Shown: positions 44,633-53,711, counted from the first letter of the stretch. The stretch: 64,000 nucleotides of DNA from Acetobacter senegalensis (GCF_001580995.1 NZ_LHZU01000141.1:37626-101625), one strand, 5' to 3'. Made by a program: numbers and translations. The notes: generated from the sequence alone by a model not told the origin.

Positions 44633-47002
44633 ATGTCTCTTCGTGCGCCAACGCCCAAGCTTTGCCTGAAACTTGTTCTCTCCTGCACCTGTCTGAATGC
44701 CATTCCGCTTTTTGAAACAATGGCGGCCACAACGCCTTCGCATCATGCTGCGCCCCGCACCGTGCAGGCAAGCACGCACCATGCAGGCCCCACGGCCAGA
44801 AAACCCACCCACGCACGCCGCAACACCGGGCCGCTCACCGCGTCTCAGGGCGAAGATGTGCAGGTCAGCATTCATCGTGATCCTTTCCGCAATCAGCAGC
44901 ATGTGCCTGATTCCGCCACCCGCCTGACCGGCAAGGATTTGCAGGAACGCAACGTACGGCAGATGACTGATCTGATCCGCGTTGCACCCAACCTCACCGT
45001 CCAGCCCTCTAACGGATCGGCCGGGCTGAACTTTGCCCTGCGCGGCGTAGGTATGGCGGACCTGACCCAGAACAACCTGCCCTCCGTGATGCCGTATGTG
45101 GATGATGTGGCCATGCCCATCAGCATCATGACCTCCGGCATCATGTTTGATATGGACAATGTCACCGTCAACCCTGGCCAATCCGGCCTGACACATGGGC
45201 AGGTCACAACCGGCGGGGAAATCAACTTCCATACCGCAGACCCTACCCGCACTTTCCATGCTGGCATTACAGAAGATATTGCCAGCTATGGCCGCAACCG
45301 GGTTGAAGGTTATCTGTCCGGCCCCATTGGCAAATCACTCTCCTATCGTATCTCCGGCCAATCCCTTACCGGCGGCGGTTTTCAGCACAACACGCAAGGC
45401 AAAGGTTTTGGCAATGCGGATCTGGGCGCCTTACGGGGCAAGCTGCGCTGGCAGATAGATGATACCACCCGGTTGGATATTGGCGGTCACTGGACAAGTG
45501 ACCAGTCCGATGCACCGGCAGGCGCCATCATGACCAACAGCTACGGCATTCCCACCAACCAGAATGACATCATGGCCACCAACTGGGGGCTAAGCCAGCA
45601 ATTTGCCAACGCCATTGGTATCAGCGCCAGCAATCAGAAACCACGGGAAGACAATCTGTTCTGGGGCGCAAATGTCCGCTTCACCAAGGATTTCTCATGG
45701 GGAAGACTGACCACTGTCAGCGCTTATGAAAGCATGGACGAACATGAACTGTCAGACCAGACCAACACAGTTGGGGCCTATGGCAACATGTACCGCAACA
45801 ATCAGACCAACTTCTTCTCGCAGGAAGTAAAACTGGCATCCAACAACATGGCAGACCGCCTGCAATGGGCTGTTGGCATGTATTACAACCGCGGCAGAAC
45901 CAATTCCAATTTCTGGTATGACATGTCAGACCGTTATGCCTCCACAGATAACGGGCTGTATTTCTACAAAACGGCATACGGCCAGAACCAGCAAACCTTC
46001 AACCAATATGCACAGGTTTCCTACCGGCTGATCAAGGGCTTGCGTCTGATTGGCGCTATCAGCCATGAATCTGATGATCGCCAGTTGCTCAATCTGGTTG
46101 GCACAACCTATAGCGGGGCCAAAGCCACAACGTCCACCGTATTTGGCTCAAGCGGTGCGCTGGCCAACCAGTTCTCAGGCCGGGTTGGGCTGGAATATCA
46201 GGTAACACCGCATATCCTCACCTATGTTGACTTCCGCCGTGGCTTTAAGCCCGGTGGGTTCTCTGCCAACATGACCAGCGTGCCCGAACAGCTTAAACCC
46301 TTCAAACCGGAACAGGTTCTGACCTATGAAGGCGGTTTCAAAACCTCTTTCCTGAACGACAAACTCCGCTTCAATGCGGCCGGTTTTTATTATGATTATC
46401 GGGACCAGCAACTTCTTGGCAGTATTGTGGTGCCTGTTTATGGCGTGCAAGGCGCATATGTTAACGCCCCACGGTCCTATATTTACGGTGCGGAATTCAA
46501 CGCCCAGATCCGCCCATTCCGTGGCCTGACACTGACCCAGAACTTTGGCTACCAGCACGGTGTTTACAGCCAGTTTCAGGGCGTGGACCGTTCCGCAACC
46601 ACAGCCCATTATAACCAGACTGGCCAGTGGTCGGCTTTCTATACCAACTATAACGGCGTCGATATGGGGCTGGCCAATCTGACCCTCAGCGGTTCCGCCA
46701 TGTATACATGGAAGGTTCTGCGTGACTATCAGATGACGTTTGACGTGGACTACAGCTATCGCGGTGCACAAACACAGCCGCAATATATTGGGCTTGGCGG
46801 TTATTACCGTGCGCCCGCCTATTTTCTTGTCAACAGCTTCCTGACCTTTGCATCACCCAAACAGCATTGGTCCGTCACCGTGTATGCGCAGAATCTGGCG
46901 GATCGTCGTTACTGGCTGTCTGGCGGCACACAGTCCACTTTCTACTCCGTTATTCCCGGAAACCCGCGCTTTGTGGGGGCTAAACTGAACTTTACTTACT
47001 GA
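44633..47002 (+). CDS. TonB-dependent receptor in operon with the symporter
   Basis: Outer-membrane receptor of 789 residues. A signal peptide (KLCLKLVLSCTCLNAIPLFETMAA) and a short basic linker lead to the plug (DLIRVAPNLTVQPSNG, FALRGVGMADLTQNN, TGGEINFHTADPT) and a barrel ending FVGAKLNFTY. The frame is open from 44567, but ATG 44633 has GAGG six bases before it and starts the signal peptide. Paralogous to the receptor at 28288-30792. Coupling to a DctA-type carrier suggests that it brings an organic solute rather than a siderophore across the outer membrane. That is inference. A strong terminator follows. Confidence 0.92.
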   Translation: MSLRAPTPKLCLKLVLSCTCLNAIPLFETMAATTPSHHAAPRTVQASTHHAGPTARKPTHARRNTGPLTASQGEDVQVSIHRDPFRNQQHVPDSATRLTGKDLQERNVRQMTDLIRVAPNLTVQPSNGSAGLNFALRGVGMADLTQNNLPSVMPYVDDVAMPISIMTSGIMFDMDNVTVNPGQSGLTHGQVTTGGEINFHTADPTRTFHAGITEDIASYGRNRVEGYLSGPIGKSLSYRISGQSLTGGGFQHNTQGKGFGNADLGALRGKLRWQIDDTTRLDIGGHWTSDQSDAPAGAIMTNSYGIPTNQNDIMATNWGLSQQFANAIGISASNQKPREDNLFWGANVRFTKDFSWGRLTTVSAYESMDEHELSDQTNTVGAYGNMYRNNQTNFFSQEVKLASNNMADRLQWAVGMYYNRGRTNSNFWYDMSDRYASTDNGLYFYKTAYGQNQQTFNQYAQVSYRLIKGLRLIGAISHESDDRQLLNLVGTTYSGAKATTSTVFGSSGALANQFSGRVGLEYQVTPHILTYVDFRRGFKPGGFSANMTSVPEQLKPFKPEQVLTYEGGFKTSFLNDKLRFNAAGFYYDYRDQQLLGSIVVPVYGVQGAYVNAPRSYIYGAEFNAQIRPFRGLTLTQNFGYQHGVYSQFQGVDRSATTAHYNQTGQWSAFYTNYNGVDMGLANLTLSGSAMYTWKVLRDYQMTFDVDYSYRGAQTQPQYIGLGGYYRAPAYFLVNSFLTFASPKQHWSVTVYAQNLADRRYWLSGGTQSTFYSVIPGNPRFVGAKLNFTY

Positions 47003-47076
47003 TATTTTTGGGAAAGCCAGCGTTCACTGATCTGATTTTTCAGGAAAAAACGTCTAACGGCTTCACCAGATACACC

Positions 47077-47110
47077 AAAAGGCGTCCGACGAAGAGGACG
47101 CCTTTTTTTA
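47077..47110 (+). terminator. Rho-independent terminator after the TonB receptor
   Basis: GGCGTCC, 8-base loop, GGACGCC, followed by T7 and preceded by A4. Ends the symporter-receptor operon. Confidence 0.92.
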
Positions 47111-47322
47111 TTATGCTCATATCAGGATACTATTTTCACGATCCCTACAAATATATTTTCTATTCCGCCCTATTTACTCTCCCTTTCTCAAACAACACGT
47201 AAATCACATCCAAAAAGGCATCATGTTTTATTTTCACATGACCGTATTAAGTCAATACACGGTACAGGCCATGACATCTCCAAGCATAGATCAATGCTAT
47301 TCCTGTCGTAAGCCGCCCTTAT
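47111..47322. other. AT-rich intergenic stretch
   Basis: Low-GC sequence between the terminator and the convergent helicase gene. The short plus-strand frames here have no ribosome-binding site. No gene seen. Confidence 0.4.
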
Positions 47323-48843
47323 TCAGGCTCGCTCCTGCCAAAATTTATAGACAGGTTCCGGCACATACAGAAGGTTACGTGCGCGGGTACACGCCACATA
47401 GAGAAGGTTGATTTCCTGATCACACTCTTCCACACGCCGAAGAAGCTTCTCCTTCTGGCGGGCCAAGAACTTTTCAGAAAGGTCTTCCTGCTCCTCCAGT
47501 TTCAACAGACGCGCCAAGGCACGCTCCCGCCGGGCAGCCCATTCTGAAGGCGCTTGAAAATCATCCAGCATAATAACGGTGTCAAACTCGCGGCCCTTGG
47601 CTTTATGCGTCGTTGAGCAGACAAGGCTGACATCGTCCGGGCTTTCACGGTGCAATGCCTGAATGGCCTTCACCTTCGTATCCAGATCATGATTATGCCT
47701 GTCTATAATAGTAAAAAGCCGCTTGGCGGTTGGGTCCGCATTTTCACCATCCTTGGCGGCAAGCAGTTCCTTCCATGATCCAAATGGCAGCGCGCCTTCC
47801 GTCCCTCTGGCCATAGGGTTGGTGTGGCGCCGGTATAACGTCAGCGCTGCCCGAATTTCCTGCATCATATCCTGCACACCGCCCAGAACATGAAAAGGCG
47901 TCTGGATGTTTACAAGGCTTTCAAACAGGCGCGCATTGGTACGTGCCAGAACCAGCGTATTCCGCGCAGGACGGATTTTCCCGGTATAATGACGGATTGT
48001 GCTCGGCTGCGCCGGGTTTCCGCGTAGCCGATGCCGCGCTGGTCTGGAATGCTGGGCCAAGGTCGCGTTTGAAAGGCGGGCTATGTCCTCCCCAAACCGC
48101 CAGCTTTGCGTTAAAGGCAATTCCTGCACCTTCAGCGCCCCCATGGCATCTATAGCTCCCCGGAACGCATAAATGGACTGATGCGGGTCCCCCACCGCCA
48201 CAACAGGCAAACCGGATTTTTCCAGAATGGAGAACAGCACAGGGTTCAGATCCTGCGCTTCATCCACCATGATATAGTCATAGCCCGTGATTTTGCGGTC
48301 CATTTCAAACCGCTTGAGATACACATCATGCGTTATAGGAAAGGTGGTGTTTTCAAACCGAATAATATATTTGAAAGCCTGCGCCACAAAAGTGCGGATA
48401 GCGCGGTTCCGTTTGGCATCCTTTTCCGGGCAGTGGGCCTGCGTCAGTTTGGTGCCCCCACTGATGAGAAAAGCCGTCAGTGTTTTCAGCACCGTCTCCG
48501 CACTTCCGGCGGGGGCGATCATCCGCAGTTCCTGTTCAAGCTGCCTGATATGCCGGGTCGTGTAGCGCGGAATGATGCGCTCGCGCTCCAAGGCACGAAT
48601 ATTCAGGTCCTGATAAGCATAACTATGGGCGGTACGGGCCTCAATATGCCGCGGAAACCGGCTACGGGCCTCGCGTGCAATGGCACTGTTGAAGGCCAGA
48701 TAGAGCCCTTTATGTCCCGCCCATTTTTCACTGAACAGCACCAGCGTGGTTGTCTTGCCACACCCGGCTCCGGCCACCACCTTGAAACTGCTTGTGGGGC
48801 TCTTGGCCAGAATTGCCAACTGCTCGGGTGTACATGCACTCAT
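47323..48843 (-). CDS. Superfamily I DNA helicase (UvrD/FBH1-like)
   Basis: A 506-residue ATP-dependent helicase, shorter than UvrD. All SF1 motifs are present: Q-type TPEQLAIL, motif I VVAGAGCGKTTTL, motif Ia LAFNSAIARE, motif II VDEAQDLNP, motif III GDPHQSIYAFRGA, motif IV SWRFG, motif V VCSTTHKAKGREFDTVI and motif VI LLYVACTRAR. The compact domain set resembles F-box helicase 1 (FBH1) cores that limit recombination. It stands alone, next to an AT-rich region, with no nuclease or defence partner in sight. The ATG has only a weak ribosome-binding site. Confidence 0.88.
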   Translation of the reverse strand: MSACTPEQLAILAKSPTSSFKVVAGAGCGKTTTLVLFSEKWAGHKGLYLAFNSAIAREARSRFPRHIEARTAHSYAYQDLNIRALERERIIPRYTTRHIRQLEQELRMIAPAGSAETVLKTLTAFLISGGTKLTQAHCPEKDAKRNRAIRTFVAQAFKYIIRFENTTFPITHDVYLKRFEMDRKITGYDYIMVDEAQDLNPVLFSILEKSGLPVVAVGDPHQSIYAFRGAIDAMGALKVQELPLTQSWRFGEDIARLSNATLAQHSRPARHRLRGNPAQPSTIRHYTGKIRPARNTLVLARTNARLFESLVNIQTPFHVLGGVQDMMQEIRAALTLYRRHTNPMARGTEGALPFGSWKELLAAKDGENADPTAKRLFTIIDRHNHDLDTKVKAIQALHRESPDDVSLVCSTTHKAKGREFDTVIMLDDFQAPSEWAARRERALARLLKLEEQEDLSEKFLARQKEKLLRRVEECDQEINLLYVACTRARNLLYVPEPVYKFWQERA

Positions 48844-48909
48844 TCACCATACTCATCTCTACGTACCAACGCTGGGGCCTTGTAACCCAGATTGCGAAAT
48901 GAGGGAGGT

Positions 48910-50274
48910 TTATTTGTAACATAATGTGTGGGTGGGAAAATCGAAGTAAAACGATCCACGCTGCAAGAGTGCCGAAGTCAGCAAAAAGTCAGGTATGAGG
49001 CTTGGAATATGCCGGAGGGCTTTCTGGACCTTTCCCGTCAGTTTTACGCCATCAACCGTAGCTGTCATGGGCCGGTATACGGCAAGAAACGTCCCTACTC
49101 CCGTAGTTGTCAGAGCCCTGAAAGATGTTGCCTGTTTTTGTTCTTCTGGAGAAAAATACGGCACATGCTCAAAAAATAAAGCGTCACCAATATTACCGCT
49201 ATCCAAGTATGCATAGCGCACCGACTGATCTGAAACGACAGGAAAAACCAGATATGCCGAGTTTGCAGACGGATCACTCGAAAGAAGCATTGGCCTGTGA
49301 CAATCATACTCCGCTGCCGGGCCGAAAGTCACCCCAGTATCGGTCATATGAAAATGAGGAAACTGTTTTAAAATCTGCAAGCCAAGAATTGTCTTTTTCG
49401 CCGTCGTTGTCTGAAAAATGACATTATGAAAAACAGTTTTCCCAATCGTCAGATTATCCACCACAACAAGCGGACCAGTATCTGATCGACCTTCAGCATC
49501 AAAAGAGTTAGATACTTTTCCAATACTCTTAAACCCGCCTGATTTAAGATACTCGTTTGGCAATATACTGATAAATACCCCTGTATCCAGAACGGCATCG
49601 ACCTTTTGCTGATTGATCAATACCGGTACAACCGGATTGATACCAGGCACGGCTTTTCTTTGTAAGGTTTTTACGTAATCCACATGGTTAACGGGTGCCC
49701 AATCAACAGAAGGCGTTGGTAAATCTTCTGTCGGGACATTGAGGGTAATATGATCCATATTTATAAATTTTAGTGATGGAATAAGGAGGAAGTCCCTTAA
49801 AGGCTTCTCATATTTTCCTTGCAGACCATGCAAGGCTACAAGCCAGTCTTTCCATGATCCAGCCAACCCAGCATTTCCAGCCTTTAGAATCTCCGCATAC
49901 ATAACAAGCGGTTCAAGATCACGGAGCCCTCCCTCGCGCTCCAGATACGCCACCATACGGTTTGCCTGTTTGTCCGATTGTGTAAAGTCGCCCTGCATGC
50001 GTGCAAGCACTGATGCAGCCAGTAACGACCAAAAGGGAGTTTGGCTCGCCAGCATTGTCTGCACCGCGCGCGGGTCCCCCTCATGCATCCCTTGAACAAT
50101 ACCCGCCTTATCCCCCATACCCAACGTTACACTTCCATCGGGGTTGTGTCTTATGGTCCGCGTGAACTCTGGTGAAATTGTCTGAGCCTCTGCCGCGACC
50201 GAAACCGCCATCCATAGACACCCGACACCAAGCGCTTTCCAAGCAGGCATTCTTGAAAAATAACGATACATCAT
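48910..50274 (-). CDS. Exported retropepsin-like protein with two aspartyl motifs
   Basis: A protein of about 454 residues with an N-terminal signal peptide (WKALGVGCLWMAVSVAAEAQ). A helical region of some 130 residues (tetratricopeptide-like: WSLLAASVLARMQGDFTQSDKQANRMVAYL) comes first. Two aspartyl-protease-like lobes follow, AVLDTGVFISILP (Asp234 when counted from the TTG) and YAYLDSGNIGDALFF (Asp362), with TILGLQILKQF between them as the usual ILG flap-partner motif. Bacterial retropepsins usually carry one DTG per chain, so two suggest a pseudo-dimer or one regulatory lobe. Base composition is AT-richer than its neighbours. TTG at 50286 is an alternative start. Confidence 0.78.
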   Translation of the reverse strand: MMYRYFSRMPAWKALGVGCLWMAVSVAAEAQTISPEFTRTIRHNPDGSVTLGMGDKAGIVQGMHEGDPRAVQTMLASQTPFWSLLAASVLARMQGDFTQSDKQANRMVAYLEREGGLRDLEPLVMYAEILKAGNAGLAGSWKDWLVALHGLQGKYEKPLRDFLLIPSLKFINMDHITLNVPTEDLPTPSVDWAPVNHVDYVKTLQRKAVPGINPVVPVLINQQKVDAVLDTGVFISILPNEYLKSGGFKSIGKVSNSFDAEGRSDTGPLVVVDNLTIGKTVFHNVIFQTTTAKKTILGLQILKQFPHFHMTDTGVTFGPAAEYDCHRPMLLSSDPSANSAYLVFPVVSDQSVRYAYLDSGNIGDALFFEHVPYFSPEEQKQATSFRALTTTGVGTFLAVYRPMTATVDGVKLTGKVQKALRHIPSLIPDFLLTSALLQRGSFYFDFPTHTLCYK

Positions 50275-50323
50275 AATAATAGACAATCCAGAATTAAAAA
50301 TACACTTTTAACTTAATTCAATC

Positions 50324-50339
50324 ATAGAATTGATTCTAT
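50324..50339. promoter_or_regulatory. Palindromic operator-like site
   Basis: ATAGAAT-TG-ATTCTAT: 7-base perfect arms, in the AT-rich 213-base gap between the retropepsin-like gene and amn. A second overlapping dyad TCAAT-N6-ATTGA lies at 50318-50333. No known regulator is assigned. Confidence 0.4.
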
Positions 50340-50487
50340 AAAATACACATCCAATTACCACAAATTTTATACCTTGGGTTTTTAGATGTAGCTGGACCAA
50401 CACTCTTGCCCCTTGCACACGATCGCCTACCGCGGCTTAATTCCAATTACAAAAAGGAAGACTCTGATCAGTCCGGTAAGGAGTAGA

Positions 50488-51951
50488 ATGGCTCACACAA
50501 ACATGGCGGCCCTTCGTGAAGCCGCTGGCACAAACTTTGAAGCGTTTACTTCGGCCGATGCCGCTGTGGATCAGCTCTGCGCCCTTTACAAAAACAGCAC
50601 ACAACGCCTGCATACCCAGTTTGCGGCGCGGCGGGGGTGCCCTCCGCATGAAGCCACATACCCCTGTCTGGCTTTGGAATTGCCCGCGGGAACTGCCATC
50701 AAAGGGCGTCCCCCGTTTGATGTGATGCTGGAGCCGGGGTTTTATTGCTCCACCATCACGCAACCCGCCCTATTCCGGGATTATCTGCGCGAACAGATCG
50801 GCCTGCTTCTGCACCACTATGGCCAGCCTGTTCTGGTTGGCTGTTCACACCGGCCTGTGCCGCTGCCTTACGTCATGGAAGACGCCGTAACCGGCCTGAC
50901 AGAGACAGATCTGCGGCTGCTGCAAGAACAGTTTGTGCTGCCTGATCTCCATTACACGGATGACAGCATCGCCAATTGTGAATTGCTGCCAGACTCCAGC
51001 CGCCCACGGCCTCTGGCGCTCTTCACGGCAGAACGCACGGACTACTCCCTGGCACGGCTGCATCATTATACGGGCACCAAACCGCGCCACTTCCAGCGCT
51101 TTATTCTGCTGACCAACTACCAACGCTATGTAGACACCTTCCGCGATTACGCACGCATGCAGGTCGATGATCCGAACAGCCCCTACACTGCCTATGTCGA
51201 ACCAGGAGAACAGATCTACACCGGGCCGGACAGCGCGGAAACGTTCACGCCGCTTACCAGCCTGCCACAGATGCCCGCCTACCATCTGTGTCGCCCGGAT
51301 GGGGATGGCATTACACTGGTCAATATTGGGGTTGGCCCCTCCAACGCCAAAACCATTACAGACCATCTGGCCGTTCTGCGCCCCCATTGCTGGATCATGG
51401 TCGGCCATTGCGCGGGCCTGCGCCGCTCCCAGATTCTAGGGGATTATGTGCTGGCCCACGGCTATGTTCGGGACGACCACGTGCTGGACGACGATCTCCC
51501 GCCATGGGTGCCTGTCCCCCCTATTGCCGAAGTTCAGGTGGCCATGCAGGAAGCCACCGCCCGCATCACCGGCCTGCACGAGTCGGAAATCAAGACTCGC
51601 CTGCGCACCGGCACGGTCATGACCACGGACAACCGGAATTGGGAACTGCGGCTGCGTCAGCTCTTCACACAGATCAACATGAGCCGCGCCATAGCGGTGG
51701 ACATGGAATCCGCCACCATTGCGGCCAATGGCTTCCGCTTTCGCGTGCCATACGGCACCTTGCTCTGCGTTTCAGACAAGCCTCTTCACGGAGAACTGAA
51801 GCTGCGCGGCATGGCAAATGCGTTTTATCGTGAGAGAGTGAGCCAGCACCTGATGGTCGGCATTGAAACCATGCATATGTTGCGTGAGGAAGGCGTTGCC
51901 CGCCTGCATTCACGCAAACTGCGCGGGTTTGATGAGCCCCCGTTCCGGTAA
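50488..51951 (+). CDS. amn: AMP nucleosidase
   Basis: Cytosolic enzyme of 487 residues hydrolysing AMP to adenine and ribose 5-phosphate in purine salvage. The N-terminal regulatory domain (FEAFTSADAAVDQLCALYKNST, RPPFDVMLEPGFYCSTITQP) is specific to Amn. The C-terminal nucleoside-phosphorylase fold has VNIGVGPSNAKTITDHLAVLRPHCWIMVGHCAGLR and AVDMESATIAANGFRFRVPYGTLLCVSDKPLHGE, with the purine-binding Met-Glu and catalytic Asp segments. The frame is open from 50413, but ATG 50488 has AAGGAG six bases before it. It is followed by a thioesterase gene 46 bases on. Confidence 0.94.
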   Translation: MAHTNMAALREAAGTNFEAFTSADAAVDQLCALYKNSTQRLHTQFAARRGCPPHEATYPCLALELPAGTAIKGRPPFDVMLEPGFYCSTITQPALFRDYLREQIGLLLHHYGQPVLVGCSHRPVPLPYVMEDAVTGLTETDLRLLQEQFVLPDLHYTDDSIANCELLPDSSRPRPLALFTAERTDYSLARLHHYTGTKPRHFQRFILLTNYQRYVDTFRDYARMQVDDPNSPYTAYVEPGEQIYTGPDSAETFTPLTSLPQMPAYHLCRPDGDGITLVNIGVGPSNAKTITDHLAVLRPHCWIMVGHCAGLRRSQILGDYVLAHGYVRDDHVLDDDLPPWVPVPPIAEVQVAMQEATARITGLHESEIKTRLRTGTVMTTDNRNWELRLRQLFTQINMSRAIAVDMESATIAANGFRFRVPYGTLLCVSDKPLHGELKLRGMANAFYRERVSQHLMVGIETMHMLREEGVARLHSRKLRGFDEPPFR

Positions 51952-51997
51952 TGGACAATGAACAAACTGCAACGAGCCTGGAAAGGGCCTGAACTGT

Positions 51998-52426
51998 ATG
52001 CCTAGCGCCACACCTTCCACCATCCCTGAAGGGGTTCCTACCATCCGCGTTGTCGCCATGCCGACGGACACCAACCCGGCAGGGGACGTGTTTGGTGGCT
52101 GGATCATTTCCCAGATGGATCTTGCCGCAGGCACCACTGCCGCCTTCCGGGCCAACGGGCGTGCCGCTACAGTCGCCATCAACGGGCTGGTGTTCCTTGA
52201 ACCCGTGGCCGTGGGTGATGAGGTAAGCATCTATACGGAAATCACCCGTGAAGGCCGCACATCCATGACCATTCATGTGCAAACATGGCGGCGCGCCCGC
52301 CATACGCATCTCACCTCCAAGGTGACGGAGGGGGATTTCACGTTCGTCGCCCTTGACGCCAACCGCCGGCCTCGGTCCCTCCCCCCCATCAAACCGGGCG
52401 ACGCCCCCGTCAATCCTGAAATCTGA
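51998..52426 (+). CDS. Acyl-CoA thioesterase, YciA-like hotdog protein
   Basis: A 142-residue cytosolic thioesterase that releases free CoA from acyl-CoAs. Family motifs are MPTDTNPAGDVFGGWIISQMDLAAG (with the catalytic Asn/Asp region) and FLEPVAVGDEVSIYTEITREGRTSMTIHVQTW (hotdog central strand and CoA site). The length is normal for YciA. It lies 46 bases downstream of amn on the same strand, probably cotranscribed. A hairpin follows 8 bases after the stop. Confidence 0.9.
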   Translation: MPSATPSTIPEGVPTIRVVAMPTDTNPAGDVFGGWIISQMDLAAGTTAAFRANGRAATVAINGLVFLEPVAVGDEVSIYTEITREGRTSMTIHVQTWRRARHTHLTSKVTEGDFTFVALDANRRPRSLPPIKPGDAPVNPEI

Positions 52427-52433
52427 GGCCGTA

Positions 52434-52466
52434 ATCCCGGTAGCCACTGCCCAAGGTTACCGGGAT
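52434..52466 (+). terminator. Hairpin terminator after the thioesterase gene
   Basis: ATCCCGGTAGCC / GGTTACCGGGAT: a 12-base stem with one imperfect pair and a 9-base loop, followed by a pyrimidine-rich tract. Confidence 0.7.
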
Positions 52467-52886
52467 GCCTTCTCCCTCTCCCCTGAGCGCAAACCCTGTT
52501 TGGTCCGTCGCGGCCCACAATCGGGCAGAGCGGCCCGCGCTAACCTGCCATCGATTTTCCCGACCGCTTCAGGGCTTCTTTTTTGCGGCAGAGCATTCCG
52601 TCCAGCCCGGATTTAAGCTAGAGCGTTGGCAGACATCAGGTTGAGTGTCAGCCTGAGTGTGTCATCAGGCATCCATCTTCCCTCTTTACCGTTACGTTAG
52701 CGGTAGAGATTTCGCCCTTTGGCGGAGCGCATCAGGAGTCCAGCCCTCTTGCGTCTGGAAGAGCAAAGGCTAAGGATCAGCCGCCGCGCAAATTCTCTCT
52801 TGCGGGGTGGTTTCTGCACGGCCAGCCTTTTAACCGCAGGCTGGATGGCAGGGTAGCAAGCAGTCAGGACGGGAGACCGGGCGCGT
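52467..52886. other. Long unexplained leader upstream of the ferritin-like gene
   Basis: Contains a series of small hairpins: TACCG/CGGTA near 52690-52710, CGCC/GGCG about 52715-52725, CCAGCC/GGCTGG at 52822-52844. It holds no convincing open frame. Could be a structured 5' leader or a small RNA gene. I recognise no riboswitch class. Confidence 0.4.
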
Positions 52887-53711
52887 ATGAAACATTGGCA
52901 GATTGATCAGTTACCATGGGACAGCTTTGATCCCTCCAAGGTGGATCCTGAACTGGTGAAGGCCGTGAAGGCAGCCTCTGTTGTGGAACGCAACAGCGTG
53001 GACTACGCCCAGTACCTGAATAACGTGTTCTATGATGATCCGGATTTCCGGCAGGCGGCCGACCATTGGGCCGTGGAAGAAATTCAGCATGGGGATGCAC
53101 TGGGCCGCTGGGCCATGCTGGCTGACCCTGAGTGGGACTATCAGGAGGCCTTTCAGCGCTACCGTGATTTCTACAAGATTCAGTTGGATGTTGATCAGTC
53201 CATCCGTGGCTCCCGCACGGGTGAACTGATTGCACGCTGCATGGTGGAAACCGGCACATCCTCCTTCTATACGGCGCTGGCGGATGCAACGGACGAACCT
53301 GTGCTGAAGGCCCTGTGCAAACAGATTGCAGCGGATGAATTCCGCCACTTCAAGCTGTTTTACGACCACATGCACCGCTATCTGAAGCGTGAGAAGATCA
53401 GCACGCTACAGCGCGCCCGCATCGCCCTTGGCCGCGTGACGGAAAGCGAGGATGATGAACTCGCCTCCGCCTATCATACAACCAATGAACCGGCGGGCAT
53501 GCCTTACGATCATAACCGCTGCATTGCCAACTATATGGCCCGCGCCATGAAGACCTATCAGCCCAAACACCTGAAACGGGTAACGGGCATGATCTTCAAA
53601 ACTATCGGCCTGACCCCGCACAGCAAATTGCAGGATCTTGCCTTTTATGTTGCTGAAAAACTGTTTTTCAGCCGCCAGAAGAAATTCGCCCGCATGGTGG
53701 GGCTCACTTAG
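52887..53711 (+). CDS. Ferritin-like diiron protein
   Basis: A 274-residue helical protein with a complete carboxylate-bridged diiron site: Glu34 (VVERNSVD), Glu65-x2-His68 (EEIQHGD), Glu121 (MVETGTSS) and Glu151-x2-His154 (DEFRHFK). This E...ExxH...E...ExxH pattern is that of acyl-ACP desaturases and related oxidases; the family is usually annotated simply as ferritin-like domain protein. About 110 extra residues follow the four-helix core (YHTTNEPAGMPYDHNRC). Substrate unknown; an oxidase, desaturase-like or peroxidase role is possible. GGGAG lies 13 bases before the ATG, behind a long structured leader. Confidence 0.85.
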   Translation: MKHWQIDQLPWDSFDPSKVDPELVKAVKAASVVERNSVDYAQYLNNVFYDDPDFRQAADHWAVEEIQHGDALGRWAMLADPEWDYQEAFQRYRDFYKIQLDVDQSIRGSRTGELIARCMVETGTSSFYTALADATDEPVLKALCKQIAADEFRHFKLFYDHMHRYLKREKISTLQRARIALGRVTESEDDELASAYHTTNEPAGMPYDHNRCIANYMARAMKTYQPKHLKRVTGMIFKTIGLTPHSKLQDLAFYVAEKLFFSRQKKFARMVGLT

